Made by a program: the position numbers and the translations under genes
DNA from: Verrucomicrobiota bacterium
GTDB lineage: Bacteria; Chlamydiota; Chlamydiia; Chlamydiales; JAEYWL01
Length of the DNA stretch: 13,948 nucleotides
Direction: 5' to 3'
Assembly (NCBI GenBank): GCA_023428915.1
Contig: JAEYWL010000001.1
Location: 1-13,948 of the forward strand
Part shown: positions 6,914-13,042 of the stretch, in pieces
How the letters are laid out: each line of letters starts with the position of its first letter
Numbering within the stretch: the first letter of the stretch is position 1
The notes under the pieces: generated by a model
Database searches by the model: none
The model's input: the letters and a program-made list of their open reading frames with translations, nothing else
Told to the model about the DNA's origin: nothing

Positions 6914-7474
6914 ATGCGCGCAGCCATTAACTACCTCTTCACTCTCTTAGCCCTCTTTACCATAAACACCCTTCATGCCAAGGAGAATGCCAACATGAGC
7001 CAAAATCCAGTAGTCGTATTTGAAACAAACAAGGGAAGCTTTGAAATTACCTTATTTCCCCAAGTGGCGCCAAAAGCCGTAGAAAACTTTTTGACTCATG
7101 CCAAAAATCATTATTATGATGGCTTGACATTTCACCGCGTGATTAAGGGTTTTATGATCCAGGGCGGCGACCCAAGCGGCAATGGTACAGGCGGGGAATC
7201 AATTTGGGGCAAGTCATTTGCAGATGAATTTGATCCTTCAAAAAAATTTGATAAAAAAGGTGTCTTAGCCATGGCTAATCGCGGCCCAAATACCAATGGC
7301 AGCCAATTTTTCATCACAACAGCTGCAACCCCATGGTTGAATAACAAGCACACTATCTTTGGCGAAGTTACAAAAGGTTACGATGTGGTTGAGCAAATTG
7401 AAAATGTGAAGACATCGCAAGACAAGCCGATCGATCCGGTAAAAATACTTTCAATAACTGTAAAAGCCAACTAA
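6914..7474 (+). CDS. Exported cyclophilin-type peptidyl-prolyl isomerase
   Basis: A 186-residue protein: a signal peptide (1-22, ending LHA) followed by one complete cyclophilin domain that catalyses cis-trans isomerisation of X-Pro bonds. The active-site blocks are intact: FHRVIKGFMIQGGDP with the catalytic Arg, ANRGPNTNGSQFFIT, and WLNNKHTIFGEV. The Trp in the last block matches the cyclosporin-contacting Trp121 of human cyclophilin A, which E. coli cyclophilins replace. The first ATG (6914) has AAAGGA seven bases upstream and gives a periplasmic precursor. A second ATG (6995) just past the signal peptide has its own AAGGAG and would give a standard 159-residue cytosolic enzyme. The gene is downstream of the palindromic repeat. 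Confidence 0.95.
   Translation: MRAAINYLFTLLALFTINTLHAKENANMSQNPVVVFETNKGSFEITLFPQVAPKAVENFLTHAKNHYYDGLTFHRVIKGFMIQGGDPSGNGTGGESIWGKSFADEFDPSKKFDKKGVLAMANRGPNTNGSQFFITTAATPWLNNKHTIFGEVTKGYDVVEQIENVKTSQDKPIDPVKILSITVKAN
6980..6997 (+). promoter_or_regulatory. Internal Shine-Dalgarno and ATG inside the cyclophilin gene
   Basis: AAGGAG (6980-6985) lies nine bases before ATG 6995, exactly at the junction between the signal peptide and the enzyme domain. Initiation here would yield an unexported cyclophilin beginning MSQNPVVVFETNKG, a natural N-terminus for the family. The AAGGAG also encodes Lys-Glu after the cleavage site, so chance is possible. Confidence 0.4.
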
Positions 7475-7485
7475 TTTTCCAAAGA

Positions 7486-7509
7486 GGCCCTAAATGTAAG
7501 TTTAGGGTC
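7486..7509 (+). other. Stem-loop between the cyclophilin and the orphan gene
   Basis: GGCCCTAAA (7486-7494) pairs with TTTAGGGTC (7501-7509) as a 9-bp stem with one G-T pair and a 6-base loop. It is followed by GTAAAAAAATT, not a T-run, so it is not a standard terminator on the plus strand. It lies 11 bases before the next ATG and could influence translation of that gene, or protect the 3' end of the upstream message. Confidence 0.4.
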
Positions 7510-7520
7510 GTAAAAAAATT

Positions 7521-8423
7521 ATGCGTATTTTCTATCTTCTTACCGCCTTTATCCAGTTTTGCGTCTTACCTCTTAATGCAGCCTTGCAACCTATTGGCGC
7601 AGAAATCAGCACACAAACTTTGCTTGTCAATGAAACCTATGAAGAGGGACAAATCCTTCAGCTTGATGATGATTCTTATTGGCTTGTAAAGAAAATAGAA
7701 AAAAGAAAAAAAACATGGGGAGAGTGGTGGCACAATGTTGAACCTGTCATCAACCAGTTCAGTGCAAATTTTTATAACAACCCTGCAAATTGGGGAAAAG
7801 AGGATACGATCACAGTATTTCACAGCGCAGTAAATGTATTTCCTGAATATCCCTTTATCTTAAAAAATGAGTCTGCTGGAGAGGCTGCTTTTGCCAGATA
7901 TATAAGTCCCATGGAATTTAATATTCCCTCTTATGAAAAAGCGCTTGAGCTATTTAATGAAACTTATCAAGAATCAAATCAATTAATGCGCTGTTTAATT
8001 GCTCAAGAAGCCATCTTTATTTTAAACGAAGGCGCAGCTTGGCAAGGCGTTAAAACTCTGCACCAAAAAACCCGGTCAATAAAAGAATGGATAAAGAATG
8101 TCACCTATAAAAAGCCCGATTTTCCTTTCGTATTTTCGCAAGCTGATTGGGCAATTGGCGATACTATACAAATTTTCCGTCACAAATGGAGCCCTGCGCA
8201 AATCCGCTACACTACAGAAAGCGCCTACTTAGAATCATTCCTGCTCTATAATAAACGCAGCGGCAAATTGCAGTATATTCGTCCTCTAGACATAGTTGGC
8301 CTCTATGATTATCTTTTAGAGCATAGCTACAACCTCTATAAAGAAGGGTATGACGAAGGCTATGACGATGGCTATTCCGACGGCTATAACAACGGCCGAA
8401 GCTCCTCCACGTATTCCCATTAA
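7521..8423 (+). CDS. Exported orphan protein with C-terminal YxxG repeats
   Basis: A 300-residue protein I do not recognise. Residues 1-20 form a signal peptide (ending PLNA). Two similar modules follow: NWGKEDTITVF (90-100) and DWAIGDTIQIF (209-219), a W-xx-(G/E)DTI-x-(I/V)F motif suggesting an internal duplication. Between them is a mainly helical region (about 135-190). The extreme C-terminus carries five tandem tetrapeptides, YKEG-YDEG-YDDG-YSDG-YNNG (273-292), then a Ser-rich tail. The repeat is acidic and aromatic with glycine every fourth residue, recalling GX3-type motifs, and could bind cations or self-associate. No clear ribosome binding site precedes the ATG at 7521; an AGGG lies 14 bases away in a stem-loop. 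Export is the only firm functional statement. Confidence 0.75.
   Translation: MRIFYLLTAFIQFCVLPLNAALQPIGAEISTQTLLVNETYEEGQILQLDDDSYWLVKKIEKRKKTWGEWWHNVEPVINQFSANFYNNPANWGKEDTITVFHSAVNVFPEYPFILKNESAGEAAFARYISPMEFNIPSYEKALELFNETYQESNQLMRCLIAQEAIFILNEGAAWQGVKTLHQKTRSIKEWIKNVTYKKPDFPFVFSQADWAIGDTIQIFRHKWSPAQIRYTTESAYLESFLLYNKRSGKLQYIRPLDIVGLYDYLLEHSYNLYKEGYDEGYDDGYSDGYNNGRSSSTYSH
8337..8396 (+). repeat. Five 12-bp in-frame tandem repeats (YxxG)
   Basis: Five successive 12-base units encode YKEG, YDEG, YDDG, YSDG and YNNG at the 3' end of the orphan exported gene. The units differ mostly in the second and third codons, suggesting expansion and then divergence. Such in-frame repeats can change copy number between strains without breaking the frame. 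Confidence 0.8.
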
Positions 8424-8497
8424 AACCCGACTTGTCCCTACATACTTGATATGATTGTAAGAAAGTGTGAACTAGGCGTTTAAGACCTTGCTTCTTA
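8420..8497 (+). repeat. Repeat core plus degenerate second copy
   Basis: TTAAAACCCGACTTG (8420-8434) is identical to 6711-6725. Its first bases overlap the TAA stop of the orphan gene. A weaker second match runs 8462-8497 (AAAGTGTGA, then GTTTAAGACC, then TTGCTTCTTA). It parallels 6695-6732, where AAAGTGTGA also precedes the TTTAAAACC core. It ends in the stop codon of the convergent YihY gene. The 71-base gap between the two genes is therefore almost entirely repeat-like and holds no evident terminator hairpin. Confidence 0.6.
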
Positions 8498-9760
8498 ATC
8501 AGTAGTGAAGAGGTGATTAAGCTTGATGTTGGATTCGGAGCCCTCCACTTCAATATCCATGTGTTTTAAGAGTTTATTAATTTTTTTAAGGCTGTCCGTG
8601 GCGGCCACTTCAAGCTCCGGCTCGTCGCCGCGATCGGCAATGTCGCATATTTTTTTCAGACGGTAACGGCTTGGGTCATATAAAGGGTGATATACAATTC
8701 CCTTATCGCTATTCAATGACAGTAAGATCCCGTCCTGTTCCAGCAAATGCAACATTTTCTGCACTTGTTCCAGGGGAATTTTTTCACGCTGGGCAATTTC
8801 CCGGTCAGAAGGCGGAGAGCTTCCATTGTAAAAAGCTCTTAGGCAATCTCCAAGAACAAGCAGTGCGATTTGCCTCTTGCCGATTCTCTCAGTTTCTATT
8901 TGACCGGTCTGGTCTTCAAAATGAAAATCATTTTCAATTTGCGCCGCCACTTCGGCACCTGCTAAAGCAATTAACCAGCTAAACTGCAGCCATACAAAAA
9001 AAAGGGGGATTAAGGCAAAGGCTCCATAGACTACATTATAACTAAAAATTTGAATCTGGAAATTGATGAATATAGCTTGCCATAGTAAAAATAAACTGCC
9101 GGCAAGAAGTGCTGCGATGAGACGCGGCCAAAAGCGCATTTTAGTATTAGGGATGACAAGGTAAAAAAGGGTGAATAACCCATAAGCTAAAAAGATAGGC
9201 AATAACCGGAAAAAATTATACAGGACAAAGTGAATAGGCTCATAAAACGGATAGCTATTTAAACCAAGCAAAAATGTTTTAAAGAATAGAGTTAAACTTG
9301 ATGAAAAGACAAATATAATAGGGAAAAAAAGCAGCATGGCAGAGAAATCGCGCAATTTTTGAAACAGTGTCCGCGGCTTTTTTACTTTCCAAATCTCATT
9401 GAGAGCCAATTCGATATAACCGACGAGGTTAAGGTTAGTCCAAATTAAGAATACAACACCCACGCCTACTACTTCACCGCTCTGAATATATTTCAGCATG
9501 GAGTAAGCCACTTCAATGGCGTAATTTAATACTTCCCTTTGGTCATAAAAAGTGGTGGTGATCAGTTTTTCTAAGTATTCATCAAAACCAAACCCCTTAG
9601 CGATGGCTAAAATGGCCGCTAAGAAGGGCACAATCGACTGCAAGGTATAAAATGTTAAGGTTGAAGCCTTAGTGTAGCAGTCATCTTGGATAAAGCCATA
9701 GGCGGAGGCTTTTAAAATCCGATAAAACTTGGAAAATGGAGAAGTTATGGACAACATCAT
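8495..9760 (-). CDS. YihY/BrkB family membrane protein with winged-helix-like tail
   Basis: A 421-residue protein. Residues about 30-275 are the YihY/virulence factor BrkB domain, with six probable membrane helices and the family signature YGAFALIPLFFVWLQFSWLIALAGAEVAA-like block (245-273). Residues about 295-370 look like a winged helix (DREIAQREKIPLEQVQKMLHLLEQDGILLS, from 319), a tail seen in the longer members. A charged, mostly helical C-terminus follows. The family was once called RNase BN, which is now considered wrong; its role is unresolved, perhaps transport or envelope maintenance. The start is the first of two adjacent ATGs (9760 and 9757), with no good ribosome binding site. A CTTAAC/GTTAAG inverted repeat (9764-9782) sits immediately before it around TATAAA. 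It is downstream of the vWA gene but separated from it by a terminator. Confidence 0.9.
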   Translation of the reverse strand: MMLSITSPFSKFYRILKASAYGFIQDDCYTKASTLTFYTLQSIVPFLAAILAIAKGFGFDEYLEKLITTTFYDQREVLNYAIEVAYSMLKYIQSGEVVGVGVVFLIWTNLNLVGYIELALNEIWKVKKPRTLFQKLRDFSAMLLFFPIIFVFSSSLTLFFKTFLLGLNSYPFYEPIHFVLYNFFRLLPIFLAYGLFTLFYLVIPNTKMRFWPRLIAALLAGSLFLLWQAIFINFQIQIFSYNVVYGAFALIPLFFVWLQFSWLIALAGAEVAAQIENDFHFEDQTGQIETERIGKRQIALLVLGDCLRAFYNGSSPPSDREIAQREKIPLEQVQKMLHLLEQDGILLSLNSDKGIVYHPLYDPSRYRLKKICDIADRGDEPELEVAATDSLKKINKLLKHMDIEVEGSESNIKLNHLFTTD

Positions 9761-9852
9761 AGGCTTAACTTTATAGGTTAAGATTATGTTACTTTTTTAT
9801 CATTTATGTTTCTTGTTATTTTTCAAAAAAAAATGTGAGGCATAAAATCAAA

Positions 9853-9877
9853 CAAGGCGGCAAGAATTGCCGCCTTG
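9853..9877 (-). terminator. Rho-independent terminator of the vWA gene
   Basis: An 11-bp perfect stem, CAAGGCGGCAA (9853-9863) with TTGCCGCCTTG (9867-9877), closes on a 3-base loop. On the minus strand it begins 13 bases after the vWA stop and is followed by TTTGATTTTATG. The plus-strand side has no T-run, so it acts in the minus direction. Confidence 0.85.
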
Positions 9878-9889
9878 CCATTGCTCGAA

Positions 9890-10645
9890 TTAATCGGTTA
9901 TGGCTTTATATAAAGCTTTTTGAACGCCGGCCGCTAATCCGTTTTGTTCAATTTCCTGAACGGTAATAGTATCTACAATGTCAAATTTAGCTGTTTCAAT
10001 AAAGCCAAACCACTGCATCCAAGCGGTTAAGCTAAACCAGCTTAAGAAGCCCGTCTGTTGTACTAATTCATCATCTAAACTTTGCAGGTAGGTTGTCGCT
10101 TCTGCATCGGCGCCTACTTGAACTAGGCTTATAGCTAGCTGCTCATCATAGTCGATTCTTTTCGATGCATCAACAATTAGATTTTTCACTGCAATTTTAT
10201 CGTTAGGCTGTCCATCAGTTACGACTACAATTGTCTTACCTACTTTTTTGCCAAAGCATAATTCTTTTGCATACAATCCACTTTCTTTTTCTGCAAAAAA
10301 CTTTTCTAAGGCTGCTTTTAAAACTAGAGCCAAGTCTGTACTGCCAGAAGGCTCGCCAGCATTGTAATAAAGATTTGAAACGTCTCGAACATTTTTTATT
10401 TCAGCGGTGACAAAATTATCGCTAAAAATTGACATGCTGAAATAACCGCCTATATTTAATATTTGCTTTGCGAATTCATGTACGCAGTTACAGGTATGCA
10501 TTTTTCTGTTTAGAGGCTGACCATAGGCATCGCGTATAAATGCTCCATTTCTATCTCGAATATCCTGCGTTATCATCGATCCGGAATTATCTAAAATTAC
10601 ATGATGTTCGCGGTTTAACAACGCTGCAAATTTTGCGCCTTCCAT
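9890..10645 (-). CDS. von Willebrand factor A (vWA) domain protein
   Basis: 251 residues, cytoplasmic by lack of a signal or membrane helix. The metal-ion-dependent adhesion site is complete: DNSGS at Asp19-Ser21-Ser23, Thr103 in GSTDLAL, and Asp144 in VVTDGQPND. The later LQSLDDEL (188-195) and FDIVDTITVQEIE (221-233) are typical of soluble single-domain vWA proteins that bind partners in a metal-dependent way. The start ATG at 10645 has GAGGT eight bases upstream; an in-frame TTG at 10669 precedes that site and is unlikely. A cysteine pair (CNC, 52-54) is unusual within the domain. It is divergent from the YtxG/YtxH operon across about 230 bases and followed by its own terminator. Its partner is unknown. 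Confidence 0.88.
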   Translation of the reverse strand: MEGAKFAALLNREHHVILDNSGSMITQDIRDRNGAFIRDAYGQPLNRKMHTCNCVHEFAKQILNIGGYFSMSIFSDNFVTAEIKNVRDVSNLYYNAGEPSGSTDLALVLKAALEKFFAEKESGLYAKELCFGKKVGKTIVVVTDGQPNDKIAVKNLIVDASKRIDYDEQLAISLVQVGADAEATTYLQSLDDELVQQTGFLSWFSLTAWMQWFGFIETAKFDIVDTITVQEIEQNGLAAGVQKALYKAITD

Positions 10646-10797
10646 TTTTATTACCTCATATTTAAGCAATTATTTTTCAATATGTATTCTAATGATTATT
10701 TAAAAAAAACAGCTAAAAATACGATGTGGAAGGTATCTTAAGCATGAATGAATTGCAAGTAAATTTACTGTTATGATTTTTTAAAGGGGACGTAAAT

Positions 10798-10830
10798 TTG
10801 ACAAATAATTCCTTTAAATGCGAGTCTAAA
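10798..10830 (+). promoter_or_regulatory. Weak promoter candidate for the YtxG/YtxH operon
   Basis: A perfect TTGACA (10798-10803) is followed by TCTAAA (10825-10830), but the 21-base spacer is too long for a standard promoter. This is the best signal in the 233-base gap 10646-10878 between the divergent vWA and YtxG-like genes. I see no gene or hairpin there. Confidence 0.25.
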
Positions 10831-10878
10831 ATTAAGTGATATATCTCAAAATGAAGTCTTACTTCAAGGAGAGTGTGT

Positions 10879-11214
10879 ATGATCATTGAAATTAGTGTTG
10901 CAATTGCAGTTGTCATCTTTGCAATACTTGCCGTTTTCCTAATCCGTGTTTTAGTCGCATTACGCATTTCCTTAAAGCGGATGGACCTAGCTATTTTGGA
11001 AACTGAAATAAAACTCAAAAGTCTGGACTCTGCTTTTCGCACAATATCCAATATCGGAGATATATGCGAAAACGAGACAGCGCAATTGAAAAATAATTAT
11101 TTTTCAAAACGGGAACAGCCAGCAGTTGAACGAACATCAGACATATCTGCTGATGTTGCTGATTTGGTAATGGTATGTGTAAAATTGGGACAAAAATTTT
11201 TGAAAAGGAGATGA
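10879..11214 (+). CDS. DUF948/YtxG-like single-pass membrane protein
   Basis: 111 residues: one N-terminal membrane helix (about 3-29, IEISVAIAVVIFAILAVFLI), then a heptad-rich helix (30-60) likely to form a coiled coil, a polar linker, and a final segment ending VKLGQKFLKRR. The layout matches DUF948 proteins such as Bacillus YtxG, and in Bacillus the ytxG gene also lies directly before ytxH. The similarity is structural rather than a strong motif match. The start is the ATG at 10879, seven bases after AAGGAG; a GTG at 10873 would overlap that spacer. The stop lies three bases before the next ATG, so it is the first gene of a tight operon. The role is unknown; Bacillus relatives are in the general stress regulon. 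Confidence 0.75.
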   Translation: MIIEISVAIAVVIFAILAVFLIRVLVALRISLKRMDLAILETEIKLKSLDSAFRTISNIGDICENETAQLKNNYFSKREQPAVERTSDISADVADLVMVCVKLGQKFLKRR

Positions 11215-11217
11215 ATT

Positions 11218-11799
11218 ATGGGGCATCGAAATGATAATGGAGATTTCCTTAAAGCGGCTCTTTTGGGCGGCTTAGTAGGCGGCGTTGCAGGTCTATTGCT
11301 AGCTCCTAAATCAGGCAAGGAATTGCGCGACGATATTTGCGAAGGCTACCAATGTTTTAGTGATAAAACACATGAATTTGCTGATGACATAAAATGCAAA
11401 AGCAAAAGATTTCTGCATCCATTCAGCCATGAGGAAGAAGAGCATTTTTTTAATGGACAGACTTCTTTTATTACAGGTGGTACGCTGGGAGCAATAATTG
11501 GCGCCACAGCCGCCTTGCTTTTAGCGCCTCAATCAGGTGCTAGATTGCGCGAAGATCTTGGGGAAAAATACGAAGAGATTCGCGATAAAGCAGAAGAGTT
11601 TATGGAAGATATAAATGATAAGCGCGAGCATGCGATGGATCAAATGGAGGATTGGAAAGATACCTTCATTACACTTATTGAGAAATTATCCTCTGCAAAA
11701 GGCAGAAGAGGCCGCAATGGCTCTTCGCGTGTAAATGAAATACTGCACTGGGCAAATATAGGCCTGAAATTATTTCAGCAACTACAAAGTAGGAGATAA
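11218..11799 (+). CDS. Protein with two YtxH domains
   Basis: 193 residues carrying two copies of the YtxH unit, a glycine-rich membrane hairpin followed by a fixed LLLAPxSGxxLR turn. Copy one is GGLVGGVAGLLLAPKSGKEL (17-36). Copy two is GGTLGAIIGATAALLLAP then QSGARLRED (about 87-115). Each is followed by an acidic amphipathic helix, and the protein ends in a basic, Arg-rich stretch (about 158-193). Most YtxH proteins have only one such unit and are 100-150 residues long, so this is a duplication-fusion. It has a strong AAAGGAGAT site and is separated by three bases from both the upstream and downstream genes. YtxH proteins are thought to be small membrane stress proteins without a known biochemical activity. 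Confidence 0.88.
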   Translation: MGHRNDNGDFLKAALLGGLVGGVAGLLLAPKSGKELRDDICEGYQCFSDKTHEFADDIKCKSKRFLHPFSHEEEEHFFNGQTSFITGGTLGAIIGATAALLLAPQSGARLREDLGEKYEEIRDKAEEFMEDINDKREHAMDQMEDWKDTFITLIEKLSSAKGRRGRNGSSRVNEILHWANIGLKLFQQLQSRR

Positions 11800-11802
11800 G
11801 GT

Positions 11803-12123
11803 ATGGTTAGCAGAACCCAAGAAGACTTTGTCATTGGGGCTTTGATTGGCGGAGCTATTGGCGCAGCTGCCATTCTGTTGTTTACTCCATATTCAGGATC
11901 TGAATTGCGCAAACAAATCCTGAATGGATTTGGGCGCTTAAATGGAGTGAAAAGCAAACGCTCTACTTCGCATGCCTCTGAAAAAAACTCTACTCGTTCT
12001 GCAAGTAGAAAAACCGCAGCAACACATGCGGCAGCAAAAAAACCAAAGCGTGTGTATAAGCGCAGAGTTAAAGCAGCGCCAACTACCCATGCTCATGGAC
12101 ATAGCCACGCTAAGCCTGAGTAG
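11803..12123 (+). CDS. YtxH-domain protein with a basic, His-ended tail
   Basis: 106 residues. The N-terminal half is a single YtxH unit (GALIGGAIGAAAILLFTPYS then GSELRKQI, residues 12-39). The C-terminal half (about 48-92) is unlike other YtxH proteins. It is rich in Lys, Arg, Ala, Ser and Thr (RKTAATHAAAKKPKRVYKRR), resembling histone H1-like tails such as those of chlamydial Hc proteins, and it closes with HAHGHSHAKPE. A membrane anchor joined to a DNA- or polyanion-binding tail would be an unusual combination; that reading is inference. The His-rich end could bind metal. It is the last gene of the operon, with the AGGAGAT site overlapping the upstream stop, and is followed by a strong terminator. 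Confidence 0.85.
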   Translation: MVSRTQEDFVIGALIGGAIGAAAILLFTPYSGSELRKQILNGFGRLNGVKSKRSTSHASEKNSTRSASRKTAATHAAAKKPKRVYKRRVKAAPTTHAHGHSHAKPE

Positions 12124-12130
12124 TTCCCAT

Positions 12131-12172
12131 AAATACCCTGTAGGGGGTAATCCTATAGGGTATTTCTTTTTT
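12131..12172 (+). terminator. Rho-independent terminator of the YtxG/YtxH operon
   Basis: AAATACCCTGTAGG (12131-12144) pairs with CCTATAGGGTATTT (12152-12165) over 14 bp with one G-T pair. It is followed by CTTTTTT, eight bases after the operon's last stop. Confidence 0.9.
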
Positions 12173-12223
12173 ATTCCTTAGCATAATTTGGAGTGCTGCG
12201 ATGTTCGAGTTATCGAATCTTAA

Positions 12224-12328
12224 TCTTGATCTTGATCTTGATCATAATCTTCCTTTTGATATGTGCCAAACTCTGATCGAAATGTGTGATAAGAAAGATT
12301 AAGATCATGATCAAGATCGAGATCAAGA
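12224..12328. repeat. GATC-rich long inverted repeat with CTTGAT tandem units
   Basis: The 22-base left arm (12224-12245, containing CTTGATCTTGATCTTGATC) is complementary to 12307-12328 with one G-T pair. The 61-base loop pairs further (AATCTT 12246-12251 with AAGATT 12295-12300, then weaker). The left arm is three CTTGAT hexamers. GATC occurs eight times in about 105 bases. It lies in the 349-base gap between the operon terminator and the DUF2147 gene. No open frame was seen. Confidence 0.8.
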
Positions 12329-12415
12329 CTTACTATCAATGCATAGGAACAGAGGCACGCGATTACAGTTTCAAAAGAAGCCTAATTTAGCTTTAGGGAG
12401 TGATAAACTTTTTTG

Positions 12416-12444
12416 TTGACAATTGCTGGTGTGCTTGCGACATT
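12416..12444 (+). promoter_or_regulatory. Weak promoter candidate for the DUF2147 gene
   Basis: A perfect TTGACA (12416-12421) is followed at 17 bases by the poor -10 GACATT (12439-12444). A better TATAAA (12450-12455) is too far away. Chlamydial sigma-66 tolerates poor -10 boxes, so this is possible but unproven. Confidence 0.3.
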
Positions 12445-12472
12445 GGAAGTATAAACATAGCAATGAGGGTGT

Positions 12473-12988
12473 ATGAAAAAAATGTTATTGAGTCTTCTCT
12501 GCCTGTTCTTCTTTAGCAGCTTACAGGCAGGGCAGGATATTGCCGGTTACTGGAAAACTATTGATGATAAAACTGGTAATGCGCAGAGTATTATTGCCAT
12601 ATATCCCTATCAGGGAGCTTATTATGGAAGAATTATTGCTACCTATGATGATAAGGGGAGCGGGCAGATCAGCGATAGTATCTATAATCCGCAAACTCGC
12701 GCCCCCGGAGTTAAAGGCAACCCCTACTACTCAGGTATGGATATTATTTGGGGCTTGCAAAATAACGGCACCCGCTTTACTAACGGGAGTATTTTAGACC
12801 CCGAGCATGGAAAAGTCTATGGGGCAGAGCTTTGGGTTGATCAATACGGTAATTTAATTGTGCGCGGCAAGCTCTTCTTCTTTGGCCGCAACCAAACTTG
12901 GCTGCCTCTAACACAAAATGATTACCCCCCTAATTTTCAACTGCCGCGTTTAGATTCCCTAGTGCCTTCAATTCCACAAGTTAACTAG
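12473..12988 (+). CDS. Exported DUF2147 protein
   Basis: 171 residues. The signal peptide is 1-19 (LLSLLCLFFFSSLQA), and the mature protein starts at GQDIAGYWKTIDDKTG, the hallmark opening of DUF2147. Further family blocks are IAIYPYQGAYYGRI, MDIIWGL, NGSILDPEHGKVYGAELWV and VRGKLFFFGRNQTWLPL. The family is a small beta-rich periplasmic or extracellular domain of unknown activity. Cysteines common in other members are absent here from the mature part. The ATG at 12473 follows GAGGGTGT. It is a single gene: a terminator follows within 20 bases, and the next gene has little room for its own promoter, so read-through into the exporter is possible. Confidence 0.9.
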   Translation: MKKMLLSLLCLFFFSSLQAGQDIAGYWKTIDDKTGNAQSIIAIYPYQGAYYGRIIATYDDKGSGQISDSIYNPQTRAPGVKGNPYYSGMDIIWGLQNNGTRFTNGSILDPEHGKVYGAELWVDQYGNLIVRGKLFFFGRNQTWLPLTQNDYPPNFQLPRLDSLVPSIPQVN

Positions 12989-13003
12989 CTGAAATGACAA
13001 TCC

Positions 13004-13034
13004 GGCCCATTGCAAGCGATGGGCCTTACTTTTT
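13004..13034 (+). terminator. Terminator after the DUF2147 gene
   Basis: GGCCCAT (13004-13010) and ATGGGCC (13019-13025) form the core of the stem. The inner bases TG/CG can extend it, and TTACTTTTT follows. It lies only 9-39 bases before the SMR gene start, so it may act as an attenuator between the two genes. Confidence 0.75.
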
Positions 13035-13042
13035 AAGAAATT

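Noticed and set aside
7486..7509. Canonical terminator after the cyclophilin gene
   Set aside because: The stem is followed by an A-run, not T, on the plus strand, so only a stem-loop is reported.
8212..8553. Minus-strand open frame spanning the YxxG gene end and the repeat
   Set aside because: It overlaps two supported genes, and its Arg/Ser/Tyr-rich sequence is the reverse of the YxxG repeat.
10713..11051. Minus-strand open frame of 112 codons
   Set aside because: It overlaps the YtxG-like gene and its upstream region. The basic, Thr/Ile-rich sequence is typical of antisense, and the plus-strand gene has a strong RBS and operon context.
12224..12328. CRISPR array
   Set aside because: The repeated CTTGAT units are six bases long and contiguous, with no spacers. 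The structure is an inverted repeat.
12540..12797. Alternative plus-strand frame in the DUF2147 gene
   Set aside because: Out-of-frame shadow of a strongly matched family.
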